Both the position numbers and the translations under genes were made by a program. Below are positions 17,773 through 26,982 of a stretch of 64,000 nt of DNA, piece by piece; position 1 is the stretch's first letter; each line of letters opens with the position of its first letter. Source of the DNA: Acidocella sp. (GTDB taxonomy: Bacteria > Pseudomonadota > Alphaproteobacteria > Acetobacterales > Acetobacteraceae); NCBI GenBank assembly GCA_031291755.1, contig JARLIK010000019.1, positions 248,001-312,000 of the forward strand, in the 5' to 3' direction. The notes beneath the pieces are model-generated. The model was not told the origin of the DNA. It saw nothing but the letters and a program-made list of their open reading frames with translations, and ran no database searches.

Positions 17773-18108
17773 ATGAGTGAGCCACGGATCAAGGCCGGAT
17801 TATGGGTGCAGGCCGCCCTTCGCTTAGGTCAGGCGGATGGCCGCTACGGGATGGTTATTCGCAAGGGCGATGCCGATGCCGGCGGCGTGCTGGTGGTGCT
17901 GCGGGGCCATAGCGGGGTGATGGTTCTGACCCAGATTCGCGACGCCTCGGGTGCGCCGGCCTGGCTGCGCGGAACCGGCGAGGTGGCGGTCGAGGAGCCG
18001 GTGGCGGACGCCTATATAGCCAAACAACTGAAATATGATTCTGACCTGTGGGTGATCGAGTTCGAAGCACCGGATTATCTGCCGCCGTTCGAGGCTAAAA
18101 TTATTTAA
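17773..18108 (+). CDS. DUF1491 family protein
   Basis: A 111-residue protein starting MSEPRIKAGLWVQAALRL at ATG 17773. The pattern, with GDADAGGVLVVL in the middle, D..WVIEFEAPD near the end, and the overall length, matches DUF1491, a family common in Alphaproteobacteria and of unknown function. An upstream extension to 17650 would overlap the divergent binding-protein gene and is rejected. No signal peptide or membrane helix. Confidence 0.75.
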   Translation: MSEPRIKAGLWVQAALRLGQADGRYGMVIRKGDADAGGVLVVLRGHSGVMVLTQIRDASGAPAWLRGTGEVAVEEPVADAYIAKQLKYDSDLWVIEFEAPDYLPPFEAKII

Positions 18109-18172
18109 TCTGCAAATATTTGCCAAACCGCAATGTTTGCGCTTTCCTCGTGAAAAAGCTGGAGGTTGCGTT

Positions 18173-19414
18173 ATGTTGAACCGCATTACAATGCTCGCCT
18201 TGCTGGCTGCCAGCCTGATAGTGCGCCCAACCTTGGCGCAGGTGGCGTTGCCGTCATCGCCTTTAACCCAGGCGGAAAACGCGACGGCGGTAGATTTATA
18301 CGGCAAGCTGAAAGCCCAGCCCGGTAATTTATTTTTCTCGCCCTCCAGTATCAGTACCGCCATGGGCATGGTGTTTGCGGGAGCCAAGGGCGATACCGCG
18401 GGCGAGATTGCTGCCGCCTTGCATCTGAACCTGTTGTCGGCCAGCAACGCTGATTTACGCAGCGTGTTTCTGCGTGCCGAGGCACAGCAGATTGCCGCCA
18501 ATAATACCGCCAGCACCGGGTTTGAACTGCATGAGGCCAATGCGATGTGGGCAGCGGCGAATTATCCGTTCAGCAAAGCTTACATCAACAGTATTCAAAC
18601 CAGCTTTGGTGCCGCATTGAAGCCGACGGATTTTTCCAATGAGCCAGACGCCCGCGCCAATATCAATAATTGGGTGGCGGCCCAGACCAATAATAAAATT
18701 CAGGACCTCATCGGCCCCGGGATTTTAACGGCGGATACCAGGATGGTGCTGACCAATGCCATCTATTTTAAATCTGATTGGGAAAAATCGTTCGAAAAAT
18801 CGGATACCTACAAGCAAATGTTCCATGTGGAGCCAGGCACCGATGTGTCCGTGGATATGATGCATGATACCGATAGTTATGCCTTGACCACTGCTCCCGG
18901 CGTAAAAATTCTGCAGGTGTCTTACCGCTTTGGCACTACCGCGCTGGTAGTGATATTGCCTGATGATAATGCCGGGCTGCCAGCTATTGAGGCTGGGCTT
19001 ACTGCGGCCCAGCTTAACACATGGCTGGCAGGCGGCCAGGATACGCTGGTGGCGCTAACCCTGCCGAAATTCACCACCAGCGGGGCGTTCGATCTCAATC
19101 ATGTTCTGATGATGCTGGGGATCAACAAGGCGTTCAGTGAATCCCAAGCTGATCTCACCGATATTGCCAATGTGCCGGGGCACCCGCTGTACGTGGGTAG
19201 CGTGATTCATCAGGCCTATGTTGATGTCGATGAAACCGGCACTGAAGCGGCGGCGGCTACGGCCGTGACCATGATGGCAACCGCGGCGGCTCCCTCGCCG
19301 GTGACGATTCAACCGGTGCCGTTTGTGGCGGACCATCCATTTCTCTATCTCATCCGCAATAACCAGACCGGTGAGATATTGTTTATGGGCCGGATGGCGA
19401 ATCCGGCGGAATAA
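18173..19414 (+). CDS. Secreted serpin-family protease inhibitor
   Basis: A 413-residue serpin starting at ATG 18173 behind GGAGG (18161-18165). A signal peptide (about 1-22, ending PTLA/QVA) predicts export. Serpin landmarks are NLFFSPSSISTAMGM (residues 52-66), LTNAIYFKSDWEKSF, and the C-terminal PFLYLIRNNQTGEILFMGRM. The reactive-centre hinge is DETGTEAAAATA; counting 17 residues from E354 puts P1-P1' at T370-A371. The small hinge residues are those of an inhibitory serpin. The mature chain has no cysteine. Likely targets small-residue-preferring (elastase-like) serine proteases, which is inference. Confidence 0.93.
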   Translation: MLNRITMLALLAASLIVRPTLAQVALPSSPLTQAENATAVDLYGKLKAQPGNLFFSPSSISTAMGMVFAGAKGDTAGEIAAALHLNLLSASNADLRSVFLRAEAQQIAANNTASTGFELHEANAMWAAANYPFSKAYINSIQTSFGAALKPTDFSNEPDARANINNWVAAQTNNKIQDLIGPGILTADTRMVLTNAIYFKSDWEKSFEKSDTYKQMFHVEPGTDVSVDMMHDTDSYALTTAPGVKILQVSYRFGTTALVVILPDDNAGLPAIEAGLTAAQLNTWLAGGQDTLVALTLPKFTTSGAFDLNHVLMMLGINKAFSESQADLTDIANVPGHPLYVGSVIHQAYVDVDETGTEAAAATAVTMMATAAAPSPVTIQPVPFVADHPFLYLIRNNQTGEILFMGRMANPAE

Positions 19415-19463
19415 TGCTTGGATAAGCCTGTCAGAACGAGCGGACATGCGTTAGAGTCGTTTT

Positions 19464-20984
19464 ATGATGTCTGACACGAACCGGGCAAAGCCGGTTGATC
19501 TGTTGATCGTCGGCGGCGGTATTAATGGCGCGGGGATCGCCCGTGATGCGGCGGGCCGCGGCCTGTCGGTTTTGCTGGTCGAACAGCATGATCTTGCGGC
19601 CCATACGTCATCGGCGAGTACCAAGCTGATCCACGGTGGTTTGCGTTATCTCGAGTATTATGACTTCCGGCTGGTGCGGGAAGCGCTGATGGAGCGTGAG
19701 CGGCTGTTGAATATCGCGCCGCATATTATTTGGCCGCTGCAATTTGTGTTACCGCACGCCAAGGACCAGCGCCCGGCTTGGATGATTCGCGCCGGATTGT
19801 TTCTCTATGACCATCTGGCGCGGCGGAAGCGGCTGGCAGCATCACGCGCGTTGCGTTTTGACAAGCATCCTGCTGCTAATATCTTGCAGCCGCAATTTTA
19901 TCGAGGGTTCACCTATTCTGATTGCTGGGTGGAGGATAGCCGCCTGGTGGTGCTCAATGCGATGGATGCGGCCGAGCGAGGCGCTGATATTCGCACACTT
20001 ACCCGCCTGATCTTAGCGGAGCCGCAGGGGCAGACCTGGCGTGCCGTCATTGAGACTTCAGATGGTGTGCACGAGACGGTTAGCGCGCATGCGTTGATCA
20101 ACGCCGCAGGACCTTGGGTTGGGGATGTGCTCGGCGCCAAGCTGGGCCGTACCAATCAGAAGACAGTGCGGTTGGTCAAAGGCAGCCATATTATCGTGCC
20201 GCGGCTTTACGAGGGCGATTTTGCGTTTCTTTTGCAAAATCCGGACAAGCGAATTGTGTTTACGATTCCCTATGAGCATGAGTTTACGCTGATTGGTACA
20301 ACGGATATTGCCTACGACGGTGATCCGGCTGGCGTGACGATTTCTGTACCGGAAGTAACTTACCTTTGTGAGAGTGTCTCACGGTATTTTCGTAAAGCTG
20401 TCTCGCCGGATGATGTGGTGTGCAGTTACGCTGGCGTGCGGCCATTATATGATGATCACGCGGAGAATGCCTCGGCGGTGACGCGTGATTACGTGCTGGA
20501 TGTGCAGGGCGGCATGGGCGAGCCGGCTGTACTCTCGGTCTTTGGTGGCAAAATAACGACCTATCGCAAGCTGGCCGAGCATGTGCTGGAAAAACTTCTG
20601 CCGGTGATGGGGCGTGAGGTTGGGAAGGGCTGGACAGCCGATGCGGCGTTACCGGGGGGTGATTTACCGGATGCTTCGTTTGAAAACTATCTCGCGGAAT
20701 TTTCGGCGCGGTATAGGTTTTTACCGCCGTCTTTGGCGCATCGGCTGGTCAGGGCCTATGGCACGCGGGCTGACCGGATCATCGGGGACGCCACCAGCCT
20801 TGCCGATATGGGGGAAGATTTCGGTGGCGGTTTAACCGAAGCGGAAGTGAATTATTTGGTCACGCAGGAATGGGCACGTACGCCGGAGGATATTCTGTGG
20901 CGCCGCTCGAAGCTGGAACTGCATACGCCAGATGATACGGCATCGAGACTTGCGGCGTATCTGGCCGCCAAATTTCGTAAATAG
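19464..20984 (+). CDS. glpD: Aerobic glycerol-3-phosphate dehydrogenase
   Basis: A 506-residue FAD enzyme oxidising sn-glycerol 3-phosphate to dihydroxyacetone phosphate at the inner membrane, feeding quinone. The FAD site LLIVGGGINGAGIARDAAGRG is near residues 12-32, STKLIHGGLRYLE and the C-terminal domain (LAHRLVRAYGTRAD) are typical of GlpD. It converges on a ugp-type glycerol-3-phosphate ABC importer with a gap of only 2 bp, which supports the substrate assignment. ATG 19467 is an equivalent start. No glpK or glpR is seen. Confidence 0.95.
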   Translation: MMSDTNRAKPVDLLIVGGGINGAGIARDAAGRGLSVLLVEQHDLAAHTSSASTKLIHGGLRYLEYYDFRLVREALMERERLLNIAPHIIWPLQFVLPHAKDQRPAWMIRAGLFLYDHLARRKRLAASRALRFDKHPAANILQPQFYRGFTYSDCWVEDSRLVVLNAMDAAERGADIRTLTRLILAEPQGQTWRAVIETSDGVHETVSAHALINAAGPWVGDVLGAKLGRTNQKTVRLVKGSHIIVPRLYEGDFAFLLQNPDKRIVFTIPYEHEFTLIGTTDIAYDGDPAGVTISVPEVTYLCESVSRYFRKAVSPDDVVCSYAGVRPLYDDHAENASAVTRDYVLDVQGGMGEPAVLSVFGGKITTYRKLAEHVLEKLLPVMGREVGKGWTADAALPGGDLPDASFENYLAEFSARYRFLPPSLAHRLVRAYGTRADRIIGDATSLADMGEDFGGGLTEAEVNYLVTQEWARTPEDILWRRSKLELHTPDDTASRLAAYLAAKFRK

Positions 20985-20986
20985 CG

Positions 20987-21985
20987 TTACAGCCGCATAC
21001 CGCTTGTGGTATCGAATATATGCAATGCATCTTGCGGGAACGAAACCCGTAAGGTTGAGACGCCTGGCGGTCCGCCGGGCCGCCGCAACGTCAGGCGCTG
21101 ACCGCTGGGGAGCGTGCCGTAGATCAAGGTTTCAGCGCCCAGCGGTTCGACCAGGTCAATCAGCAATTCCAGCCCATTGTCATCGAGCGCCACATGTTCA
21201 GGTCGGATACCAATCACCGCATTGGCGGGAATATTTGCGAATGCAGCCTCGGCAGGTTGCAGGATATTCATGGCGGGCGAGCCGATAAATTGCGCGACGA
21301 ACAAATTTGCCGGCTTCTCGAAAATTTCCATCGGTGTGGCAATCTGCGAGGCGCGTCCAGCCTCCATGACAATCAGACGGTCCGCCATCGTCATGGCTTC
21401 GACCTGATCATGCGTGACATAGAGCGAGGTGATGCCGAGACGCTGTTGCAGGCGGCGGATTTCGGCGCGCATCGTTACGCGCAATTTGGCGTCGAGATTA
21501 GAGAGCGGCTCGTCGAATAAAAATAGTTTTGGTTCGCGAACAATCGCCCGGCCCATTGCAACGCGCTGACGCTGACCGCCGGAGAGCTGACCGGGCCGGC
21601 GGGTGAGGAGTTCGCCCAGCCCCAGCAGCTTTGCCGTTTCGGCAACTTTGTGTGCAATTTCCTCTTTCGTTTCACCGCGAAGTTTCAGCGCGTAACCCAT
21701 GTTCTGCGCTACCGTCATATGCGGGTAGAGCGCGTAGTTTTGAAACACCATGGCGATGTCACGCTTTGAAGGATCGCGGTTGGTGATGTCTTCACCTTCC
21801 AAAATGATCCGCCCGCTGCTGGGGCTTTCCAAGCCAGCCACCAAACGCAGTAACGTCGATTTTCCGCAGCCGGAAGCACCGACGATGACCAGCATTTCGC
21901 CGGAAGCCAAGGTGAGGTCGAGCGATTTCAAGACGCTGGTGGCGCCGAAGTTTTTGGTCAGGCTCTGTAATTCAAGAGTTGCCAT
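20987..21985 (-). CDS. ugpC: sn-Glycerol-3-phosphate ABC importer ATPase
   Basis: A 332-residue MalK/UgpC-type ATPase with Walker A GASGCGKST, Q-loop MVFQNYALYPHM, signature LSGGQRQRVAMGRAI, Walker B LFLFDEPLSNLD and switch YVTHDQVEA. The C-terminal OB/TOBE domain (about 240-332) has IGIRPEHV. Last gene of ugpB-ugpA-ugpE-ugpC on the minus strand; the partner genes and glpD support glycerol-3-phosphate or its diesters, though MalK-like ATPases are promiscuous. Confidence 0.88.
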   Translation of the reverse strand: MATLELQSLTKNFGATSVLKSLDLTLASGEMLVIVGASGCGKSTLLRLVAGLESPSSGRIILEGEDITNRDPSKRDIAMVFQNYALYPHMTVAQNMGYALKLRGETKEEIAHKVAETAKLLGLGELLTRRPGQLSGGQRQRVAMGRAIVREPKLFLFDEPLSNLDAKLRVTMRAEIRRLQQRLGITSLYVTHDQVEAMTMADRLIVMEAGRASQIATPMEIFEKPANLFVAQFIGSPAMNILQPAEAAFANIPANAVIGIRPEHVALDDNGLELLIDLVEPLGAETLIYGTLPSGQRLTLRRPGGPPGVSTLRVSFPQDALHIFDTTSGMRL

Positions 21986-21994
21986 GCTATTGCT

Positions 21995-22831
21995 TTATTT
22001 ATCCACATCGGTGAGGCCGCGCACGAATGCGCGCTGCAGTAAAATCACCACCACGATTGGCGGCATTAACGCCAGCGTGGTGGTGGCCATGATCATATTC
22101 CACGGGGTCATTTCGTCAGGCGAGATCATCTGCACGATGCCCAGCACGATGGTGGAATAGGCTGGCGTGCTGGCGACCAGCAGCGGCCAAAGATATTGAT
22201 TCCAGCCATAGACGAACAGAATCACGAATAATGCGGCGATGTTGGCGCGGCTAACCGGCAGCACCATGTCCCGCAAAAATGTCAGCGGTCCGGCGCCGTC
22301 CAGCCGGGCCGCTTCCACCAGCTCATCGGGGATGGCGGTGAAGACCTGCCGGAATAACAAGGTCGCGGTGGCTGATGCAATCAAGGGCAGCGTTAGCCCA
22401 CCATAGGTATTCACCAGATGCAGCGAGGATAATACTGCGAAGCTCGGAATAATTCGTACCTCTACCGGCAGCATCAGGGTCAAGAAAATTGTCCAGAACA
22501 TCACGCGGCGAAATGGGAATCTAAAAAATACCACGGCGAAAGCAGAGGTCAGAGAAATCGCGATTTTGCCGACCGCAATGCCGAGGGCCATGGTGAATGA
22601 GACCAGCAGCATGTGCCATACCGGGTAGCCTGCACTCGCCACCCCTTTAAAAAATAGCGCGTGCCAAAAAATCCCAAGCCCGTGGATATTGGGGATGAGC
22701 GAGATATCGCCGCGAGCGATGGCGGCGGCATCTTGCGTGGCGCCAGCCACCATTACCCAGATCGGCAGCAGGAACAGCAGCACGCCAAATATCAGCACGG
22801 TGTGGGCTAGGTAATTGTTGTGATGATTCAT
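21995..22831 (-). CDS. ugpE: sn-Glycerol-3-phosphate ABC importer permease UgpE
   Basis: A 278-residue permease of the MalG/UgpE group with about six membrane segments and the EAA-type loop PDELVEAARLDGAGPLTFLRDMVLP (residues about 185-209 region) that contacts the ATPase. The long N-terminal periplasmic loop after TM1 is normal for UgpE. It overlaps ugpA by 4 nt and precedes ugpC by 9 nt. Confidence 0.88.
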   Translation of the reverse strand: MNHHNNYLAHTVLIFGVLLFLLPIWVMVAGATQDAAAIARGDISLIPNIHGLGIFWHALFFKGVASAGYPVWHMLLVSFTMALGIAVGKIAISLTSAFAVVFFRFPFRRVMFWTIFLTLMLPVEVRIIPSFAVLSSLHLVNTYGGLTLPLIASATATLLFRQVFTAIPDELVEAARLDGAGPLTFLRDMVLPVSRANIAALFVILFVYGWNQYLWPLLVASTPAYSTIVLGIVQMISPDEMTPWNMIMATTTLALMPPIVVVILLQRAFVRGLTDVDK

Positions 22832-23700
22832 GACTGAACCCGCCGGTTGAGAAACCTGAACTGCAGGCTGACCAGGGCGACCACTAAAACCATCAGGGCA
22901 ACGGATTGCGCGGCTGAGCCGCCGATATCGTTGCCGATATAGCCATCCTCATAGACCTTCACCACCAAAGTTTCCGTGGCCCCCGCCGGGCCGCCGCCGG
23001 TGAGGGCGTAGATGGCACCGAACGTATCGAACGCCGCATACACCAGATTAACAACCAGCAGGAACATCGTGGTCGGCCATAACAGCGGCCAGACGATGGT
23101 GCGAAAGCGGGTTAAGCCGCGTGCGCCGTCCAATGTTGCGGCCTCAACGAGGCTGCGCGGAATTGCCTGCAAGGCAGCAAGGTAGAAGATGAAATTGTAG
23201 CTTACCTGTTTCCAGGCGCAGGCGGCGATCACCAATCCCATCGCCTGCGCGCCGTTCAGGCCATAGTTCCAGTTTGGGCCTAGATATCTGCCGATCACGC
23301 CAATTTGCGGGTCAGCCATAAATACCCAGACCACGGCGGAAAGGGCAGGGGCCACCGCATATGGCCAGATCAGGAAAGTACGGTACCAGTTTTTCCCGCG
23401 CAGATTGCGGTCGGTAAAGTTGGCGAACAGCATCCCCAGAACCATCGCGATCAAACTGACCGAGGCACAGAAGACCAAAGTTCGCCACACCGACGACCAA
23501 TATTGCGAGTCGGCGAACAGGGCGGTGAAATTATCGATCCCGACGAAAATCGTTGATGTACCGAAGGCATTGGTCGCGGTGACAGCTTCGCCAACCGCAC
23601 GGGCAGCGGGCCACAGGAAAAATACGAAGGTCAACGCAAGTTGCGGCGCGATCAGCAACATCGGCAGCAGCTTGCCGGGGAAGATTGTCCGGCGTTCCAT
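22828..23700 (-). CDS. ugpA: sn-Glycerol-3-phosphate ABC importer permease UgpA
   Basis: A 290-residue MalF/UgpA-type permease: N-terminal helix LLIAPQLALTFVFFLWPAA, six predicted membrane segments and the EAA loop RSLVEAATLDGARGLTRFRT. The segment LTGGGPAGATETLVVKVYEDGY near the end is typical of UgpA. It lies 71 nt downstream of ugpB and overlaps ugpE. Confidence 0.88.
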   Translation of the reverse strand: MERRTIFPGKLLPMLLIAPQLALTFVFFLWPAARAVGEAVTATNAFGTSTIFVGIDNFTALFADSQYWSSVWRTLVFCASVSLIAMVLGMLFANFTDRNLRGKNWYRTFLIWPYAVAPALSAVVWVFMADPQIGVIGRYLGPNWNYGLNGAQAMGLVIAACAWKQVSYNFIFYLAALQAIPRSLVEAATLDGARGLTRFRTIVWPLLWPTTMFLLVVNLVYAAFDTFGAIYALTGGGPAGATETLVVKVYEDGYIGNDIGGSAAQSVALMVLVVALVSLQFRFLNRRVQS

Positions 23701-23771
23701 TTATTTTAACGGTCCCGGACAGGCTTCATGAAAAACTTAATCATGAAACCCATCCGGCCCTCGCGTTATAT

Positions 23772-25094
23772 TCAGGTTCGCGCAAAAGACTTAATCACGG
23801 CATCGCCGCGGGTCTGGGCGTCGGCCAGTACGGAGGCCGCCGATGCGCCGCTGGCAATGGCACCTTCCCAGGCAGCTTCGATGATAATGCGGATTTGCGG
23901 CATGCCTCCCAACCGGATGCCACGCGAATAATTGGTGGTGGGCTGCCGGGCAAGCTGCTTGATGGCGACATCCGCACCCGGGGTCTTTTCGTAATACCCG
24001 CTGCTGACGTCCTGTTGATAGCCGGCATGCGTGACCGGCACGTAACCGGTTGACTGGCTGAATCCGGCGTCGTTTTCGGGTTGGCCAAGAAACGCAAAGA
24101 ATTTGGCAATGCCCTTATATTCGGTGGCGCTGCGGTTTGGCGCGGTCATCGCCCATAGTGCCGCGCCGCCGATGATCGAGTTGATCGGCTTGGCGATGAT
24201 CTTCGGGTCATACGGCAGATAGGCAGCGGCGTAGCGGAAGGTGGCTGACTTGCGGAGCTGTCCCAGAATACCCGAACTATCGAACCCAATTCCGGCCTTA
24301 CCTGAAAAGAAGGTGGGGCTGGGTATATTGTCGCGGCCAAGGTATTTGAAAATGCCTTCCTTCTCGGCATCCAGCAGGCGCTGCAGGTTGCGCACGAACG
24401 GTGCGGCGCTGATGTTCAACTTCGCATCGGCCCCGCCAAACCCGTTGTTCAGCGAGGCGAATTCCACGTTATGGATCGCCGCGAATTCCTCGAAATGCGC
24501 CCAGGTCGGCCAGGCGCTCATCATCGGGACTGGCGCTGAATTTTTTTCCTTAATGGCACGAGCGGCGGCGATCACTTCTGGCCAGGTGGTGGGCAGCTTG
24601 GTGGTGTCGAGGCCGGCATGCTCGAACGCATCTAGGTTGAGCCACATCACCACGGTTGAGGAGTTGAAGGGCAGTCCAGCCATCTTGCCGTCATTCAGCG
24701 CGTAATAGCCGCGGATTGAAGGCACATAGCTGTTAGGGTCGATGGTCACGCCGGTTTTGGCCGAGAGCTGCGCGACATCCACCACTGCGGAAGCGGCTGA
24801 CATCATCGTGGCGGTGCCGACATCGAATACCTGGGAGATATGCGGCGCGGTGCCGGCGCGCCAGGCGGCGATGGTGGCGGTCAGGTTGTCGGCATACACG
24901 CCTTTATAGACCGGTTGGACAACGTAATCGCTCTGGCTCTTGTTGAAGCTGTCGGTGAGGGAGTTGACCTCCTCACCCAACTGGCCGGGCATGGCATGCC
25001 AGAAGCTGATGGCCGTCGGGCCGTCGGCGGCGCGTGCCATGGCAGGCAGAGTGGCGGCAGCGGCGGCGGTGCTGAGAATTGTGCGGCGTTTCAT
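23772..25094 (-). CDS. ugpB: sn-Glycerol-3-phosphate ABC importer binding protein
   Basis: A 440-residue extracellular solute-binding protein starting MKRRTILSTAAAAATLPAMARA at 25094; the twin-basic signal peptide ends near residue 22. The mature start ISFWHAMPGQLGEEVNSL and later AAYLPYDPKI are close to UgpB, whose FWHAM segment helps bind glycerol 3-phosphate. The longer frame to 25169 has an implausible N-terminus. First gene of the ugp operon, transcribed toward glpD. Confidence 0.9.
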   Translation of the reverse strand: MKRRTILSTAAAAATLPAMARAADGPTAISFWHAMPGQLGEEVNSLTDSFNKSQSDYVVQPVYKGVYADNLTATIAAWRAGTAPHISQVFDVGTATMMSAASAVVDVAQLSAKTGVTIDPNSYVPSIRGYYALNDGKMAGLPFNSSTVVMWLNLDAFEHAGLDTTKLPTTWPEVIAAARAIKEKNSAPVPMMSAWPTWAHFEEFAAIHNVEFASLNNGFGGADAKLNISAAPFVRNLQRLLDAEKEGIFKYLGRDNIPSPTFFSGKAGIGFDSSGILGQLRKSATFRYAAAYLPYDPKIIAKPINSIIGGAALWAMTAPNRSATEYKGIAKFFAFLGQPENDAGFSQSTGYVPVTHAGYQQDVSSGYYEKTPGADVAIKQLARQPTTNYSRGIRLGGMPQIRIIIEAAWEGAIASGASAASVLADAQTRGDAVIKSFART

Positions 25095-25251
25095 GTGATT
25101 GGTCCCTGTTGTTGGCACGCGGTTAGTGATGCGCGGGCATAGCGGTTTTTCATGACGTTCCGATGACACTTATATCTCAATTTCGTGGCATGCACAGCCG
25201 GTTATTTTAGCGCCGAAGTTCTTGGGTTTTTTGACGCAGGAGAAAATGTTC

Positions 25252-26217
25252 CTAATACCGGCCAAAAAGGGCAGTACGAGCAGCCTCGGACGGAAACACG
25301 CAGGTAACGGAATGGCCGCAGCCCGGTACGATGGTGATGGGATGGGCACCGTGGGATAGGCTGGCTTTATCATAAGCGGCGTAAAATTCCCCGCGTTGCA
25401 GCCGGAATGGGCCCTGCAACTCGGCGCGGCAATTTCTGGCGAGCAATTTGTAGGCCGTGCCCGGACCAGCACTCGAATCTAGGGCGCCTTCAAGATATTG
25501 GATGTTGGCGGCGGCATATGCCTGACGTGCGGCGGCGGCGCTGCGGTTGAAATAGGCGGGCAGTCTATCGGTGCCGTATTTCCAGTTGTTGAAGCCGGAG
25601 CAGGTTTGGGTATTCGGCTCCGGGCGTGCGGCGTCAAAATACACGAAGGTTGAGGGATCGGCGACAACGTAGTGGATTGTCATACCGGATGCGGACAGTT
25701 GCGCAAACCCGGCATAGCGCTGCACATACTGACCACCTGCTGAGAAACCGGCGATGGTAATGGTACGGACCGATTTGTAGCGTTGCAACAAAGTGCTGAT
25801 GAGTTGGTCCATCGCTTGAAATGATGAAACGGCACCGTTGATGGCCAGCAGGCCATCGGACCAGCCGTCGCAGTGCCAAAGCGCGTCGCCCGCCGCCGGG
25901 CCGGGCACGCCATGAAAGCTGCATTTGCCGGCTTCATCGCCTGGGACTTGGAAAATAGGCGCGACGATCAACGTGTTGGCCGCAACCCCGGCGGTGCTGG
26001 CAGCGTTGGAGGCGGCATCGTAAGTGCGAGTGGCATCGCGGGTATAGCCGTGGATGGCGATGAGAATGTTGGTGTCCGCCGTTCCTGCCGGGGCCGAGAC
26101 ATAATATTGCAGATGTAATCCGTCCGTCAGCGTTATGGAGGCGAGCGTCCGGGCAGTGGCAGTGCTGATCGGCAAGAGGAAAATCAGCAGTGCAAGGATG
26201 GCGTTTTTAAAACTCAT
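25252..26217 (-). CDS. Secreted alpha/beta-hydrolase
   Basis: A 321-residue exported hydrolase with a signal peptide (about 1-22, ISTATA/RTLA). The oxyanion motif is AIHGYT near residue 55, the nucleophile elbow GFSAGG has Ser159, a candidate acid is Asp247, and His302 lies in GCGHS. Five or more cysteines suggest disulfides in the periplasm. The substrate is not identifiable; feruloyl-esterase or polyester-depolymerase-like fold members are possible relatives. It stands alone between the ugp and amino-acid transport operons, on the same strand as both. Confidence 0.75.
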   Translation of the reverse strand: MSFKNAILALLIFLLPISTATARTLASITLTDGLHLQYYVSAPAGTADTNILIAIHGYTRDATRTYDAASNAASTAGVAANTLIVAPIFQVPGDEAGKCSFHGVPGPAAGDALWHCDGWSDGLLAINGAVSSFQAMDQLISTLLQRYKSVRTITIAGFSAGGQYVQRYAGFAQLSASGMTIHYVVADPSTFVYFDAARPEPNTQTCSGFNNWKYGTDRLPAYFNRSAAAARQAYAAANIQYLEGALDSSAGPGTAYKLLARNCRAELQGPFRLQRGEFYAAYDKASLSHGAHPITIVPGCGHSVTCVFPSEAARTALFGRY

Positions 26218-26246
26218 GCAGTGCCTGCGGGCAATCTGACTGTGGG

Positions 26247-26981
26247 TTAAAGCACCTGGCTGAGGAAGGCTTTGGTGCGCGGGTCGGTCGGGTTGGCAAA
26301 GAAGCTGGCGGGCGGCGCATGTTCAACAATCACGCCGCGGTCGGTGAAATAGACTTCGTTGGCGACTTCACGGGCGAAGCCCATTTCATGCGTTACCAGC
26401 ACGCAGGTCATGCCTTCCTCGGCGAGTTGCCGGATGGTAATGAGAACTTCGCCGACGGTTTCAGGGTCGAGCGCGGCTGTCACCTCGTCGAACAGCATTA
26501 AATCGGGCTTCATGGCGAGTGAGCGCGCGATGGCGACCCGCTGTTGCTGGCCGCCGGAAAGTTCGCCGGGGTAGGAATGCTCCTTGCCTTCAAGCCGGAC
26601 TTTTTTGAGCAGTGCATAGGCTTCGGCCTCGACCTCGGGCTTGTTGCGCTTCAGCACCTGGATCGGCGCCATCATCACATTCTGCAGCGCGGTGCGGTGC
26701 GGAAACAGATTATATTGCTGGAACACCATGCCGACATGCTTGCGCAATTGCAGCTTGTCGAGCTTGGGGTCATTCACTTCAATACCAAGAACCTTGATGG
26801 AGCCTTGCTCAAACGGCACCAGTGCGTTGACGCAGCGGATAAGAGTGGATTTGCCGGAGCCTGAAGGTCCGATGATGCAGGCCACCTCGCCTTTGCCAAC
26901 CGTCAGGCTGACACCTTTGATGACTTCGACATGGGCGAAGCGCTTGTGCAAATTGTCGATGATGAGGAGGGGTTCAACCAT
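26247..26981 (-). CDS. Polar amino acid ABC transporter ATPase (GlnQ-like)
   Basis: A 244-residue ATPase: Walker [11 protein letters not shown]-loop [11 protein letters not shown], signature [16 protein letters not shown], Walker [15 protein letters not shown], switch VTHEMGFA. These are GlnQ/HisP hallmarks. The start is set at ATG 26981, just after the upstream permease stop; a longer frame to 27050 overlaps that permease. Note the Walker B glutamate is followed by V (DEVTAALD) where most relatives have P. Last gene of SBP-permease-permease-ATPase. Confidence 0.9.
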   Translation of the reverse strand: MVEPLLIIDNLHKRFAHVEVIKGVSLTVGKGEVACIIGPSGSGKSTLIRCVNALVPFEQGSIKVLGIEVNDPKLDKLQLRKHVGMVFQQYNLFPHRTALQNVMMAPIQVLKRNKPEVEAEAYALLKKVRLEGKEHSYPGELSGGQQQRVAIARSLAMKPDLMLFDEVTAALDPETVGEVLITIRQLAEEGMTCVLVTHEMGFAREVANEVYFTDRGVIVEHAPPASFFANPTDPRTKAFLSQVL

Positions 26982-26982
26982 G

